DNA of 64,000 nucleotides from Caulobacter sp. Root655. GTDB lineage: Bacteria > Pseudomonadota > Alphaproteobacteria > Caulobacterales > Caulobacteraceae. Below, piece after piece: positions 44,221-54,470 of this stretch (positions are counted from its first letter, which is position 1; each line of letters opens with the position of its first letter). The translations under genes and the position numbers were made by a program. The stretch spans positions 172,150 to 236,149 of the forward strand of contig NZ_LMHC01000027.1 of NCBI RefSeq assembly GCF_001427665.1, in the 5' to 3' direction. The notes beneath the pieces were generated by a model that saw only the letters and a list, made by a program, of their open reading frames with translations, did no database searches and was not told the origin of the DNA.

Positions 44221-45234
44221 ATGACGCAGATCAATCCCGCCGAGCCCCGCCACGACTGGACGCTTCCCCAGGTGGAAGCCCTGTTCGACCTGCCCTTCAT
44301 GGAACTGGTGTTCCAGGCCGCCACCGTGCATCGGGCCGGGTTCGATCCCTCCGAGGTGCAGCTGTCGCAGCTGCTGTCGGTCAAGACCGGCGGCTGCGCC
44401 GAGAACTGCGGCTATTGCAGCCAGTCGGCCCACTTCAAGACCGGCCTCAAGGCCGAGAAGCTGATGGACGCCGACGTCGTCATCGCCAAGGCCCGCGAGG
44501 CCCGCGACGGTGGAGCCCAGCGCTTCTGCATGGGCGCGGCCTGGCGCGAGCTGAAGGACCGCGACCTGCCCAAGCTGGCGGCGATGATCGGCGGGGTGAA
44601 GGCCCTGGGCCTGGAGACCTGCGCGACCTTGGGCATGCTGACGCCGGAGCAGGCCAGGCAGCTGAAGGACGCCGGGCTCGACTACTACAACCACAACCTC
44701 GACACCGGCCCGGAATATTACGGCGACGTGGTCACCACCCGCACCTACCAGGAGCGGCTCGACACCCTGGCGCACGTCCGCGACGCCGGCATGAGCACCT
44801 GCTGCGGCGGCATCGTCGGCATGGGCGAGGCGCGGCGCGACCGTGCCAGCCTGCTGCACCAACTGGCGAGCCTGCCCAGCCACCCCGACAGCCTGCCGGT
44901 CAACGCGCTGGTGCCGGTGGCCGGCACGCCGCTGGGCGACAAGGTCAAGCGAGAGGGCGAGATCGACGGGCTGGAGTTCGTGCGCACGGTGGCCGTGGCC
45001 CGGATCGTCTGCCCCAAATCGATGGTCCGCCTGTCGGCCGGCCGCGACGACATGAGCCGCGAGCTGCAGGCCCTGTGCTTCATGGCCGGCGCCAATTCGA
45101 TCTTCGTCGGCGGCAAGCTGCTGACCACCCCGCTGCCGGGCCAGGACGAGGACAGCGCGCTGTTCCAGGACCTGGACCTGCGACCGATGGGGTCGGCCAA
45201 GGCCGTGGCGCCGGAAAGCGTGGCGGCGGAATAA
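44221..45234 (+). CDS. bioB: biotin synthase
   Basis: A 337-residue radical SAM enzyme. The [4Fe-4S] motif is C59-A-E-N-C63-G-Y-C66, followed by the M-G-A-A-W-R and Y-N-H-N-L-D-T motifs, and R-L-S-A-G-R-D that provides the [2Fe-2S] arginine. It inserts sulfur into dethiobiotin. No other bio genes are adjacent, and no BioR (TTATCTATAA-like) site was found in the 113-bp divergent region, so control is by another means. Confidence 0.95.
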   Translation: MTQINPAEPRHDWTLPQVEALFDLPFMELVFQAATVHRAGFDPSEVQLSQLLSVKTGGCAENCGYCSQSAHFKTGLKAEKLMDADVVIAKAREARDGGAQRFCMGAAWRELKDRDLPKLAAMIGGVKALGLETCATLGMLTPEQARQLKDAGLDYYNHNLDTGPEYYGDVVTTRTYQERLDTLAHVRDAGMSTCCGGIVGMGEARRDRASLLHQLASLPSHPDSLPVNALVPVAGTPLGDKVKREGEIDGLEFVRTVAVARIVCPKSMVRLSAGRDDMSRELQALCFMAGANSIFVGGKLLTTPLPGQDEDSALFQDLDLRPMGSAKAVAPESVAAE

Positions 45235-45254
45235 TCCGAGGCGATTTCGCAAGA

Positions 45255-45389
45255 CCCTCCCCCTGTGGGGGAGGCGATCGCGTAGCGATCGGTGGGGGGA
45301 GTCTTAGGATCGTCGATCTAGGTTCCGGCGTCGCCCGACTACGCCCCCCTCCGTCGGCTTCGCCGACACCTCCCCCACGGGGGGAGGAC
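45255..45389. repeat. CTCCCCC-type palindromic intergenic repeat (copy 5 of 5)
   Basis: Left hairpin CCCTCCCCCTGTGGGGGAGG, GCGATCGCGTAGCGATCGGTGGGGGG linker, centre, inverted CCCCCCTCCGTCGGCTTCGCCGAC linker, right hairpin CCTCCCCCACGGGGGGAGG. Between the convergent ends of bioB and the HPr gene. Confidence 0.85.
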
Positions 45390-45397
45390 CTGAAGAA

Positions 45398-45679
45398 CTA
45401 CCGTTCCTCGTCGAACCTGTTCGCCACCAGCTCCGTCAGCGCCTCGACCGCCGCGTGGGCTTCGGGCCCCTCGGCGGCGATGTCGATGGTCGAGCCGATG
45501 CCGGCGGCCAGCATCATCAGGCCCATGATCGAGCGGGCGTCGACGCTGGAGCCGTCGCGGGCCACCGTCACCTCGGCGTCGAAGCCGGAGGCCAGCTTGA
45601 CGAACTTGGCCGAGGCGCGGGCGTGAAGCCCCCGTTCATTGACGATTTCGACCGTGCGCGTCGCCATCATCCCGCTCAT
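45398..45679 (-). CDS. phosphocarrier protein HPr
   Basis: A 93-residue protein. The phosphohistidine site is N-E-R-G-L-H-A-R-A-S (H19), followed by the A-R-S-I-M-G-L-M-M-L serine-kinase site region with the regulatory Ser. It accepts phosphate from enzyme I/PtsP (not in the window) and passes it to EIIA. ATG 45679 overlaps the stop of the EIIA gene (ATGA), so translation is coupled; last gene of the chvI-chvG-hprK-EIIA-HPr cluster. Confidence 0.93.
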   Translation of the reverse strand: MSGMMATRTVEIVNERGLHARASAKFVKLASGFDAEVTVARDGSSVDARSIMGLMMLAAGIGSTIDIAAEGPEAHAAVEALTELVANRFDEER

Positions 45680-46080
45680 TTTTCTCCCGCGAGCACGTAG
45701 GAGGCCACGGAGATGTACTTGCGTCCAGCTTCCTGGGCATGGGCGACGCAGGCCGGCAGGGCCTCGCGCTGGCGCACGCTGGCCAGTTTGATCAGCATCG
45801 GCAGGTTCAGGCCGGCGATCACCTCGGCCTTGGTCTGCTCCATCACCGAGATGGCCAGGTTGCTGGGCGTGCCGCCGAACATGTCGGTCAGCAGAATCAC
45901 CCCGCCGCCGTCGTCGACCGCGGCGCACGCCTTCAGAATGTCGGACCGGCGACGTTCCATGTCGTCTTCCGGACCGATGCAGATGGCCTTCACCGCGCCT
46001 TGCGGTCCGACCACGTGCTCCATGGCGGAGACGAACTCCTCCGCCAGACGCCCGTGCGTGACTATCACGAGCCCGATCAT
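45676..46080 (-). CDS. PTS EIIA component, mannose family
   Basis: A 134-residue EIIA(Man)-type domain: M-I-G-L-V-I-V-T-H-G with phosphoacceptor H9, then L-L-T-D-M-F-G-G-T-P-S-N and N-L-P-M-L. No EIIB, EIIC or EIID is adjacent, so this is a regulatory, incomplete PTS as in other alphaproteobacteria. Overlaps HPr. Confidence 0.92.
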   Translation of the reverse strand: MIGLVIVTHGRLAEEFVSAMEHVVGPQGAVKAICIGPEDDMERRRSDILKACAAVDDGGGVILLTDMFGGTPSNLAISVMEQTKAEVIAGLNLPMLIKLASVRQREALPACVAHAQEAGRKYISVASYVLAGEK

Positions 46081-46155
46081 GCCTGATCTCTCAAACGGGA
46101 TCCCCTAACCCGTGGCGGCTAGGGAGGCGCCGCGCGGGCCGTCTTGATACGCTTG

Positions 46156-46590
46156 TTAGTCGGTGACTCCAAGATGCTCAAACATCCGTCCGATTTTCCC
46201 CGGCGCGGCGGGTTCCAAAGGCCACAGGTCGAGCACCGGGACGGAAACGCCCTCGATGGTTTCGAATATGGGCTCGGGCATGCGCTCCACCGCCTGCGGC
46301 CGAATCGCGCATCGCACGAGCAGACGCACGCGGCACAACGACAGGTGCGCCTGCGGCAGGACGCCCAGGCCCCGCACCTCGATCAGCCCGGCCAGGGCGT
46401 CCGGCGCGCGGCCGAACAGCTTGCCGTTCGAGGCGAACACCAGGGCGTAGTCGTCGGACACCAGGCGGAAGCCCTCGGCCAGGGCGCGGAAGGCCAGGTC
46501 GCTCTTGCCGACCCCCGACGGCCCCTCGATCAGCGCGCCGCACCAGTGGCCGGCCACGCGACGCGCGATCATTCCAGCGTGGCGGATCAT
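46156..46590 (-). CDS. hprK: HPr kinase/phosphorylase, short alphaproteobacterial form
   Basis: A 144-residue protein: only the C-terminal catalytic domain of HprK is present. Walker A is E-G-P-S-G-V-G-K-S (K29), then L-V-S-D-D-Y and I-E-V-R-G-L-G-V-L, the HprK signature. It phosphorylates the regulatory serine of HPr. ATG 46590 overlaps the stop of chvG (ATGA, 46587-46590), placing it under ChvI-ChvG transcription; a 75-bp gap separates it from the EIIA gene. Confidence 0.92.
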   Translation of the reverse strand: MIRHAGMIARRVAGHWCGALIEGPSGVGKSDLAFRALAEGFRLVSDDYALVFASNGKLFGRAPDALAGLIEVRGLGVLPQAHLSLCRVRLLVRCAIRPQAVERMPEPIFETIEGVSVPVLDLWPLEPAAPGKIGRMFEHLGVTD

Positions 46591-48275
46591 TCGCGGGCGC
46601 CTCCCGGATGGTGGCCGTGATGGTGGTTTCCGGCCTCGGGCAGCTCGACCCGGAACCGGGCCCCGACCACCTGGCCGGCGGCGTTCTTGCGGTTCTCGGC
46701 CCGCATCGCGCCGCCATGGGCCTCGACGATCTGGCGGGCGATCGACAGGCCCAGGCCCGAATTGCCGCCGAACGCCTTGCCCTTGGGCCGCGAGGTGTAG
46801 AAGCGCTCGAAGATGGTCTCGAGGTTTTCCTTGGGGATGCCCGGACCGTCGTCGTCGACCGTGACGATCAGCCGGCCGTGGTCGCGGACCAGGGCGACGC
46901 GCACCTCGCCGTCGGCGGCGCTGAACGAGCGGGCGTTGTCGACCAGGTTGCGGAACACCTGGCCCATCGGGGTTTCGCGGGCCATCACCCGGGCGTGCTG
47001 CGGAGCGACCTTCTCGTCGAAGGTCACCCGCACGCTGCCGGGCGCCTCGCCGGGCCGCCACTGGGCCTCGTAGAGGTGGATGACCTCATGCAGCAGCAGG
47101 TTCAGCTCGAACGGCCGCGGCGCTTCGCGCGACAACTCGGCGTCCAGTCGCGAGGCGTTGGAGATGTCGGTGACCAGGCGGTCCAGGCGGCTGACGTCCT
47201 GTTGCAGGATGCCCAGCAGCCGGGCGCGGGCGGCGGGGTCCGACACCAGGTCCAGGGTCTCGATCGCCGAGCGGATCGAGGTCAGTGGGTTCTTGATCTC
47301 GTGGGCCACGTCGGCGGCGAAGCGCTCGATGGCGTCCATCCGCTCCGACATCGAGTCGGTCATCTCCTCCAGGGCCCGCGACAGGTCGCCCAGTTCGTCC
47401 TTGCGGCCGGAGATGTCGGGCAGGGAGATGGCGCGCGCGCCCTCCAGCCGCACATGGTCGGCGGCCCTGGCCATGCGCAGCACCGGCTGGGCGATCAGGC
47501 GGTTGAGCAGGAAGGACGAGATCAGGGTGGTGGCCACCGCGATCAGGGCGAAGGGCAGCAGCGCCTTGCGCTCGGCGGAGATGATCTGGTCGACGTCCCC
47601 GGCCTCGAGGGTCAGGACGCCCAGGACGGCCCGGACATGCTGAATGGGGATCGACACCGACACCACCCGCTCGCCGTTCTCGGCCCGGCGGGTGCCGGCC
47701 ACCGGCTCGCCCAGGCGGGCCTGGGCGATCTCTGCGGCCAGCGCTTCGCGCGCCGCTTCCACGGCCTTGGGTTTGGCGTCGGGGTCGCGGGTCGGCAGCC
47801 CGAACTCCGGCTGGCCCGGCTTGCGGGCCGGCGGCAGCTCGCGGGACTCCACCCGGTCGGCGACGACGTAGGAGTCGGCCAATTGGTTGCCCTGGGCGTC
47901 GAACAGCCGGGCCCGCTGCGAGCGTGGGATGAACAGGCCCTGCAGGATGTCGCTGGCCCGGTCGGCCTCCAGCTTGGGCTCGGGGTCGCCCACCGTCGCG
48001 GCCAGGTCGATGACGTTGGCGATCAGCTCGCCCTGGGTGGTCAGGCTGTCGATGCGGGTCTTGATCAGCCCGCTGCGCAGCTCGTTGAGCACCAGCGCCC
48101 CGCCCAGCAGGATGGCCAGGGCCAGGACGTTGAGCCCGATGATCAACCGGCCCAGGCGCGAGCCCCTGGGCCAGGTGAAATTGGGCCAGCTGAAATTGGG
48201 CCAAGCCAATTGCGGCCAGGTCAGCCGGCGTTTCGGCCGGCCGTGCTCGCGGTCCTGGTCCTTGGCCGATCCCAT
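46587..48275 (-). CDS. chvG: sensor histidine kinase ChvG
   Basis: A 562-residue membrane kinase: cytoplasmic N-terminus (1-43), TM1 about 44-64, a periplasmic stimulus-sensing domain of about 180 residues, TM2 near 240-260, HAMP, HisKA with D-V-A-H-E-I-K-N-P-L (H325), and HATPase_c with V-D-N-A-R-S, D-D-G-P-G-I-P and N-S-G-L-G-L-S. It senses envelope or pH/osmotic stress and phosphorylates ChvI. The N-terminus has four W-P steps every five residues (W20, W25, W30, W35). The start is ATG 48275, 7 nt after the chvI stop. Confidence 0.93.
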   Translation of the reverse strand: MGSAKDQDREHGRPKRRLTWPQLAWPNFSWPNFTWPRGSRLGRLIIGLNVLALAILLGGALVLNELRSGLIKTRIDSLTTQGELIANVIDLAATVGDPEPKLEADRASDILQGLFIPRSQRARLFDAQGNQLADSYVVADRVESRELPPARKPGQPEFGLPTRDPDAKPKAVEAAREALAAEIAQARLGEPVAGTRRAENGERVVSVSIPIQHVRAVLGVLTLEAGDVDQIISAERKALLPFALIAVATTLISSFLLNRLIAQPVLRMARAADHVRLEGARAISLPDISGRKDELGDLSRALEEMTDSMSERMDAIERFAADVAHEIKNPLTSIRSAIETLDLVSDPAARARLLGILQQDVSRLDRLVTDISNASRLDAELSREAPRPFELNLLLHEVIHLYEAQWRPGEAPGSVRVTFDEKVAPQHARVMARETPMGQVFRNLVDNARSFSAADGEVRVALVRDHGRLIVTVDDDGPGIPKENLETIFERFYTSRPKGKAFGGNSGLGLSIARQIVEAHGGAMRAENRKNAAGQVVGARFRVELPEAGNHHHGHHPGGARE

Positions 48276-48282
48276 GGCGGGA

Positions 48283-48990
48283 TCAGGATTCGCGATAGCG
48301 GTAGCCGACGCCATACAGGGTTTCGATGGAGTCGAACTCCGGATCGACCTGGCGGAACTTCTTGCGCATCCGCTTGATGTGGCTGTCGATCGTGCGGTCG
48401 TCGACATAGACTTGATCGTCGTAGGCGGCGTCCATCAGGTTGTCGCGGCTCTTCACGAAGCCCGGGCGCTGAGCCAGGGATTGCAGCAGCAGGAACTCGG
48501 TGACCGTCAGGCGCACCGGCTTGCCGTCCCACAGGCTGTCGTGCCGCGCCGAATCCAGCGTCAGCTTGCCGCGCTTCATGATCTTGGAATTGGCCGAGCC
48601 GGGAACCACGCCCGGTTCGTCTTCCTCGGGCCGGGCCCGCCGCAGCACGGCCTTGACCCGCTCCAGCAGCAGGCGCTGGCTGAACGGCTTGTGGATGTAG
48701 TCGTCGGCCCCGAGGTTGAAGCCGAGGATCTCGTCGATCTCGTCGTCCTTGGAGGTCAGCATGATCACCGGGATCTCGGTGGTCTGGCGCAGGCGCCGCA
48801 GCACTTCCATGCCGTCCATGCGGGGCATCTTGACGTCGAGGATCACCAGGTCGGGCGCCTGGCTCTCGACCGCGTCGAGCCCCGAGGCGCCGTCATAGTA
48901 CGCCTTCACCACGTGACCATGGCTTTCCAAGGCCAGTGAAACCGAAGCGACGATGTTCTCGTCGTCGTCGATGAGAGTAATATCGGCCAT
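48283..48990 (-). CDS. chvI: response regulator ChvI
   Basis: A 235-residue OmpR-family regulator: receiver with D-D-D at 8-10, phosphoacceptor D52 (V-I-L-D-V-K-M-P), K-P-F-S, and a winged-helix domain ending Y-G-V-G-Y-R-Y-R. Conserved gene order chvI-chvG-hprK identifies it. It controls envelope and outer-membrane gene expression in alphaproteobacteria. First gene of the cluster; divergent from the large unknown gene at 49191. Confidence 0.95.
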   Translation of the reverse strand: MADITLIDDDENIVASVSLALESHGHVVKAYYDGASGLDAVESQAPDLVILDVKMPRMDGMEVLRRLRQTTEIPVIMLTSKDDEIDEILGFNLGADDYIHKPFSQRLLLERVKAVLRRARPEEDEPGVVPGSANSKIMKRGKLTLDSARHDSLWDGKPVRLTVTEFLLLQSLAQRPGFVKSRDNLMDAAYDDQVYVDDRTIDSHIKRMRKKFRQVDPEFDSIETLYGVGYRYRES

Positions 48991-49190
48991 CGAGCCTTAT
49001 CGGTCCTTTCGCTTTCCGCCGATACTAACGACCGGCGAGCCCCCCTACAACGCATGGGGCGGCTAAGCTTTCCCCGCCTTTTGCGGTTGCAGCATGGCGT
49101 CATTGCGGCCGGACGGCCCGATACACCGGTCCGGCAACCTCGCCTTAAGGTCTCATATCCCATAACGGACGCTCGGGGAGCCCTTAGCCC

Positions 49191-50903
49191 ATGAGCGATC
49201 AAGTCCATTACGAGCTGTTCGTGCGCCGCAAGCCCGGCGCGCAATGGACGCTCGACATGGCGACCGAAATCCGCACCCACGCCCTGGCCACCGCCGAGGA
49301 GGCCCTGGAGCAGGGCCGGGCGATCGCCGTGCGGGTGAGCAAGGAAACCCTCGACCCCGAGAGCCGCGAATACAAGTCGATCTCGATCTTCACCAAGGGC
49401 CAGGTCGACGGCGGCAAGCCCAAGAAGGTGCAGGAGGACCTCGACCCCCTCTGCGTCCAGCCCTCCGACCTCTACACCGCCCACGCGCGCGACCGCATCG
49501 GCCGTCTTTTGGAAGCCTGGCTGGCGCGGCATAACGCCACGCCGTTCGAGCTGCTGCACCGTCCCGACCTGGTCGAAAAGCTGGAAGCCTCCGGCACCGA
49601 CCTCCAGCACGCCCTGCAGAAGATCGCCATTCCCGAGGCCGAGGCCCGGGGCATGTCGGTCCATGAGCTGATCCGCACCTTCCAGGGCCTGGTCGAGCGC
49701 ACCGTCGCCAACCTGATGAAGGCCTTCAAGAAGGGCGCTCTGCCCGACCTCGACAAGGAAGGCTTCGCCCGCGCCGCCGAGCGCCTGGCCACCGATCCCG
49801 ACCGCGCCTTCCTGCTGGGGGCCGGCGTCGCCGCCTCGATCGCGCCCGGCAAGAACTGGTCCGAGAAGATCGCCCGGCTGCTCGACCTGGCCGACGCCGC
49901 CCCGACCGACCCCAAGGCTCGGGCCGCCGCCCTGGCCGCCATCGAGACGCCCCTGGCCGAGATCATCGGCTCCAAGGCCGGCATGGCCGACCTGCTGGGC
50001 GCTAACGACGCCGACCTCGGCACGACCCTGGCGGCCATGACCCGCCTGGCGGGCGGCGCCCAGGTCGAGGCCCTGATCCGCGTCGAGGCCGGGGTGCGCC
50101 ACTGCATGCCCGAGCTGTCGGGCACCGCCAAGCGCCTCAGCCAATGGCTGACCGGCGACGACTTCCCCGCCGTCCGCTCGTCGATCGCCCACCGGGTGCT
50201 CAAGGAACTAAACGGCGTGCGGCGCCTGCGGCCCGCCGACGCCGAGTCCGAGATCGAACACCTGCGGGCCCTGGCCATGAGCCTGACCGCGGCCGCCGGG
50301 CGCATCCTGCCGCCCGAAGACATCACCAGCGCCTTCACCACCCGCTCCAAGACCCTGCTGAACGGCGAGTTCATCGAGGCCCTGCTCGGCCGCGACCGCT
50401 CGTCGCGCGAGGAGGTGCAGATGCTGATCCGCCTGGCCGAGAACGTCATGGGCGCGGTCAACAAGCGCATGGCGGCCCGTTGGCTGTCGGCCAACATCCA
50501 GGCCCTGCGCTTCGAGCGCGAGCTGCGCCAGGGGCCCGACTCGGCGGCTTCGAAGCTGGCCTCGCTGGCCGGCCTGCAAAAATCCCTGATCCGTTCGGGC
50601 TTGGTGATCGAGGACTACGAGCCGCTGTGCGCCAAGCTGGGCGACCTGGGCGGCCTGGTCGAGACCGACGCCCGGCTGCTGACCATGCTGGTCCGCGCCC
50701 CCGCCCCCCTGCCGCAGAAACTGGCCCTGCTGATCAAGCTGGCCATGGGCGAAGCCGGCCCCACCGGCCCGGTCGCCGACAAGGCCCGCCTCGAGGCGAT
50801 GAAACTGGCCCGCGCGCCCGAGGTCCGCGAGGAACTGGCGGGCTCGCCGGAGACCATGGACCTGCTCAAGGGCCTGGTGCAGCAGCAGAAGGCGGCGGCT
50901 TAG
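49191..50903 (+). CDS. large conserved hypothetical protein
   Basis: A 570-residue soluble, mostly helical protein with no signal or membrane segment. The first 100 residues (Y-E-L-F-V-R-R-K-P-G-A-Q-W-T-L-D-M-A) look like a small alpha/beta module with a T-A-E-E-A helix; the rest is Ala/Leu-rich helices. I recognise no catalytic motif. It is divergent from chvI across 200 bp, so shared control with ChvI-ChvG is possible. ATG 49191 follows a GGGGAGCCC site. Confidence 0.8.
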   Translation: MSDQVHYELFVRRKPGAQWTLDMATEIRTHALATAEEALEQGRAIAVRVSKETLDPESREYKSISIFTKGQVDGGKPKKVQEDLDPLCVQPSDLYTAHARDRIGRLLEAWLARHNATPFELLHRPDLVEKLEASGTDLQHALQKIAIPEAEARGMSVHELIRTFQGLVERTVANLMKAFKKGALPDLDKEGFARAAERLATDPDRAFLLGAGVAASIAPGKNWSEKIARLLDLADAAPTDPKARAAALAAIETPLAEIIGSKAGMADLLGANDADLGTTLAAMTRLAGGAQVEALIRVEAGVRHCMPELSGTAKRLSQWLTGDDFPAVRSSIAHRVLKELNGVRRLRPADAESEIEHLRALAMSLTAAAGRILPPEDITSAFTTRSKTLLNGEFIEALLGRDRSSREEVQMLIRLAENVMGAVNKRMAARWLSANIQALRFERELRQGPDSAASKLASLAGLQKSLIRSGLVIEDYEPLCAKLGDLGGLVETDARLLTMLVRAPAPLPQKLALLIKLAMGEAGPTGPVADKARLEAMKLARAPEVREELAGSPETMDLLKGLVQQQKAAA

Positions 50904-51055
50904 CGGCTCATCGGCATTCCGCGCTGGGCCACCTAACCCGTCTCCGAACCCTCCTTTCGTCCGTCATTCCCGTTATTATTTAGCGAACAAGCCTGTCCCC
51001 AAAGCGGCTGGATCGGTGATGGACTGTGATTGGGGCGTGGGTACTGTCGGCGGTG

Positions 51056-52075
51056 TTAGGTGGCCTCGCTGCCCACGGCGCAAGCGGTGAAGCCCTTTGT
51101 GGGAAGGTTATAAAATGAGCACATTGTGGTCGTGTGGCGACGTCCGCTTACGTCAGAGTAGTCAACGCGAACGCGCACGACAAAAATCTTAACTCCGCTC
51201 TTGAGGCCTTCCACCTCGGATTGGGTCAAAGCCGATCCTAAGATTTTCGGCTCTATGGTTCGCATGGTCCCCGGAAAGACGGCCTCAGAAGCACAGGTCT
51301 CACATTCTTTGAGAGCTTCATAAGGCGACGTCCTCTCCATTATCTCCCACTTGGTAAACGACCTAACTTTGATAGCGGGGCTTTTTCCCGTATTGGATAT
51401 TTGTGTGTGCGCGACGAAGTCTTGGCCAACGACAAAATCGAAACTGTTGGGAACGGTGGCGGCGCTAATCCATGCGCGATCCGCATCCAGCAAAACCTTG
51501 ACTTGATCGCTGCTGGATTGCGCGAGCCTGCCAGTCGCGCCGCTAGCCGCCGACGCTGCGTGCGCCTGAGCGATGGCGGCGTCGGCGCTCGCCTTGATAG
51601 AGACCAGTTGGTCGGCGCTGCTGCGAGCCAAAGCAGCTGTGCTACTGGCCTGCTGGCCAGCAACGATGATAAGTTTATCCTGCCGGAGGTCGGATTGCGC
51701 GCCGTCAATGGCGTCCTGAGTCCGCTGCGCCTTCATTTCCTTGAGCTGGCCGTGGGAAATCGCAACGCCAGCGATGGCTGCTATTGCGGCAATGAGGCTG
51801 GCGACGAACCCGGCAATTTCGATTGGCTTCGATGGATCACGTTGCGACGGGTGGTTTGCTGGGGAGCCGTCATGCCATTCTAGTTCTGGTTTTTGAAGAG
51901 CCTTATCAGGTCCATCAACATCCACTTGATGCTGTTTAGGCGCATACTTCCTATTGCCCGCTGCTTGCCGGCCTTTGCCATCTTTGCCTGGCTGATCGGC
52001 GTCGGTCTGGGTTGCGCCTAGTCCAAGCGCAGGCTTGTCGCCCCTATCGCGGTCAGAGCCGCCAGTGGAAACCAT
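51056..52075 (-). CDS. hypothetical membrane-anchored protein of atypical composition
   Basis: A 339-residue protein encoded by clearly lower-GC DNA than its neighbours. About 85 polar residues are followed by one membrane segment (F-V-A-S-L-I-A-A-I-A-A-I-A-G-V-A, near 91-106), then an Ala/Ser/Gln-rich coiled region (about 110-190) and a beta-rich C-terminal domain with T-Q-I-S-N-T-G-K-S-P-A-I-K-V, a phrase seen in many phage- and island-borne proteins that contain a Big-like/N-T-G-K fold. The start codon is weakly supported, and an internal ATG is possible. Likely a recently acquired gene. Confidence 0.65.
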   Translation of the reverse strand: MVSTGGSDRDRGDKPALGLGATQTDADQPGKDGKGRQAAGNRKYAPKQHQVDVDGPDKALQKPELEWHDGSPANHPSQRDPSKPIEIAGFVASLIAAIAAIAGVAISHGQLKEMKAQRTQDAIDGAQSDLRQDKLIIVAGQQASSTAALARSSADQLVSIKASADAAIAQAHAASAASGATGRLAQSSSDQVKVLLDADRAWISAATVPNSFDFVVGQDFVAHTQISNTGKSPAIKVRSFTKWEIMERTSPYEALKECETCASEAVFPGTMRTIEPKILGSALTQSEVEGLKSGVKIFVVRVRVDYSDVSGRRHTTTMCSFYNLPTKGFTACAVGSEAT

Positions 52076-52150
52076 GCCGGAAACGCCCCCGATTTAATCT
52101 TCACCTGAACACCGGTCTCGGTCTCAGGCAAGCTCGCACGCGGGTACCGC

Positions 52151-53319
52151 CTACTGCCCCAACGCCCCCACCAGGGCTTCAACCACCCGGTCCACATCCC
52201 CATCCGCCATGGTCGGATACAGCGGCAGGGTCAGGCAGCGGGCGTACCAGGCGTCCGCGCCCGGCAGGTCCAGGGTGCCGTAGCGGGCCTGGTAGTAGGG
52301 CTGGCGGTGCACCGGGATGTAGTGGACCTGGCTGCCGATCCCTTGCGCCTTCAACGCCTCGACCACGGTGCGGCGGGTCGTGCCAGCGGCCTCGAAATCG
52401 ATCAGCACGGTCAGCAGGTGCAGGGCCGGCTCGGACCAGGCCGGGCTAGCCGCCAAGGTCACCGTCGGGGCCAGGGCGGCCAGGCGCTCGGCGTAGAGCG
52501 CGGTCAGCTCCCGCCGCCGGGCCACGAAGCGGTCGAGCTTGGCCAACTGGGAGATTCCCAGGGCGCAGAGCAGGTCGGGGATGCGGTAGTTGAAGCCCAG
52601 TTCCGGCATCTCGTAGACCCACGGCTCGGCCCCGGCCGGGCGGACCATGCCGTGGCTACGCAGGGACCGGGCCCGCGCTGCGAGCGCCGCATCGTTGGTG
52701 GTCAGCATGCCGCCCTCGCCGGTGGCCAGGGTCTTGACCGGATGGAACGAGAAGCTGGCGAAGGCCGAATAGGCCCCGTCGCCGACCGGGTGGCGGGCGC
52801 CGTCGAACGTGCTCGTCGAGCCCAGGGCGTGGGGCGCGTCCTCGACCAGCACCGCCCCGGCCGCGCTGGCCATGGCCTTCAGGGCCGGCAGGTCGCAGAC
52901 GTCGCCGCGCAGGTGGACCGGCAGCACCGCCTTCACCCGGCGGTCGCCCGCCCGGGTCAGCGCCTCGGCCAGGGTGTCGGGGGTCATCAGGCCGGAATTG
53001 GGATCGACGTCGGCGAACACCACCTCGGCCCCGACGTAGCGGGCGCAGTTGGCGGTGGCCAGGAAGGTGACCGAGGGGGCGATGCAGACGTCGCCCTCGT
53101 CGATCCCCAGGGCCAGCATGGCCAGGTGCAGGGTGGCGGTGCCGTTGGCCACGGCGACGGCGTGCTGGGCCCCGACCTTGGCCTTGAAGGCGGTCTCGAA
53201 CGCCTCGACCGTCGGGCCGGTGGTCAGGAAGTCGGCGCGCAGGGCCGCCGTGACCGCCGCCACGTCGTCGTCCTCGATGGTCTGACGGCCGTAGGGGAGG
53301 AACGGAAGCGCTTCGGCCA

Positions 53320-53320
<1 letters not shown>
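52151..53320 (-). CDS. pseC: UDP-4-amino-4,6-dideoxy-N-acetyl-beta-L-altrosamine transaminase
   Basis: A 389-residue DegT/DnrJ/EryC1 aminotransferase. N-G-T-A-T-L-H near 60, V-E-D-A-P-H-A-L-G, and the PLP lysine in S-F-H-P-V-K-T-L-A-T-G-E-G-G. It overlaps the stop of the dehydratase PseB at 53320, and this pair makes the second step of pseudaminic-acid synthesis, used for flagellin glycosylation (flmB in Caulobacter). Confidence 0.93.
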
Positions 53321-54444
<1,124 letters not shown>

Positions 54445-54470
54445 TCAACCACGTCGTGGCAAAAGGCGTC

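Noticed and set aside
46608-48377. 589-codon antisense frame under chvG and hprK
   Set aside because: Covers two conserved genes on the other strand and has no recognisable domain.
51401-51883. 160-codon plus-strand frame opposite the low-GC hypothetical gene
   Set aside because: The minus-strand frame has a membrane segment and domain-like order; this one has none.
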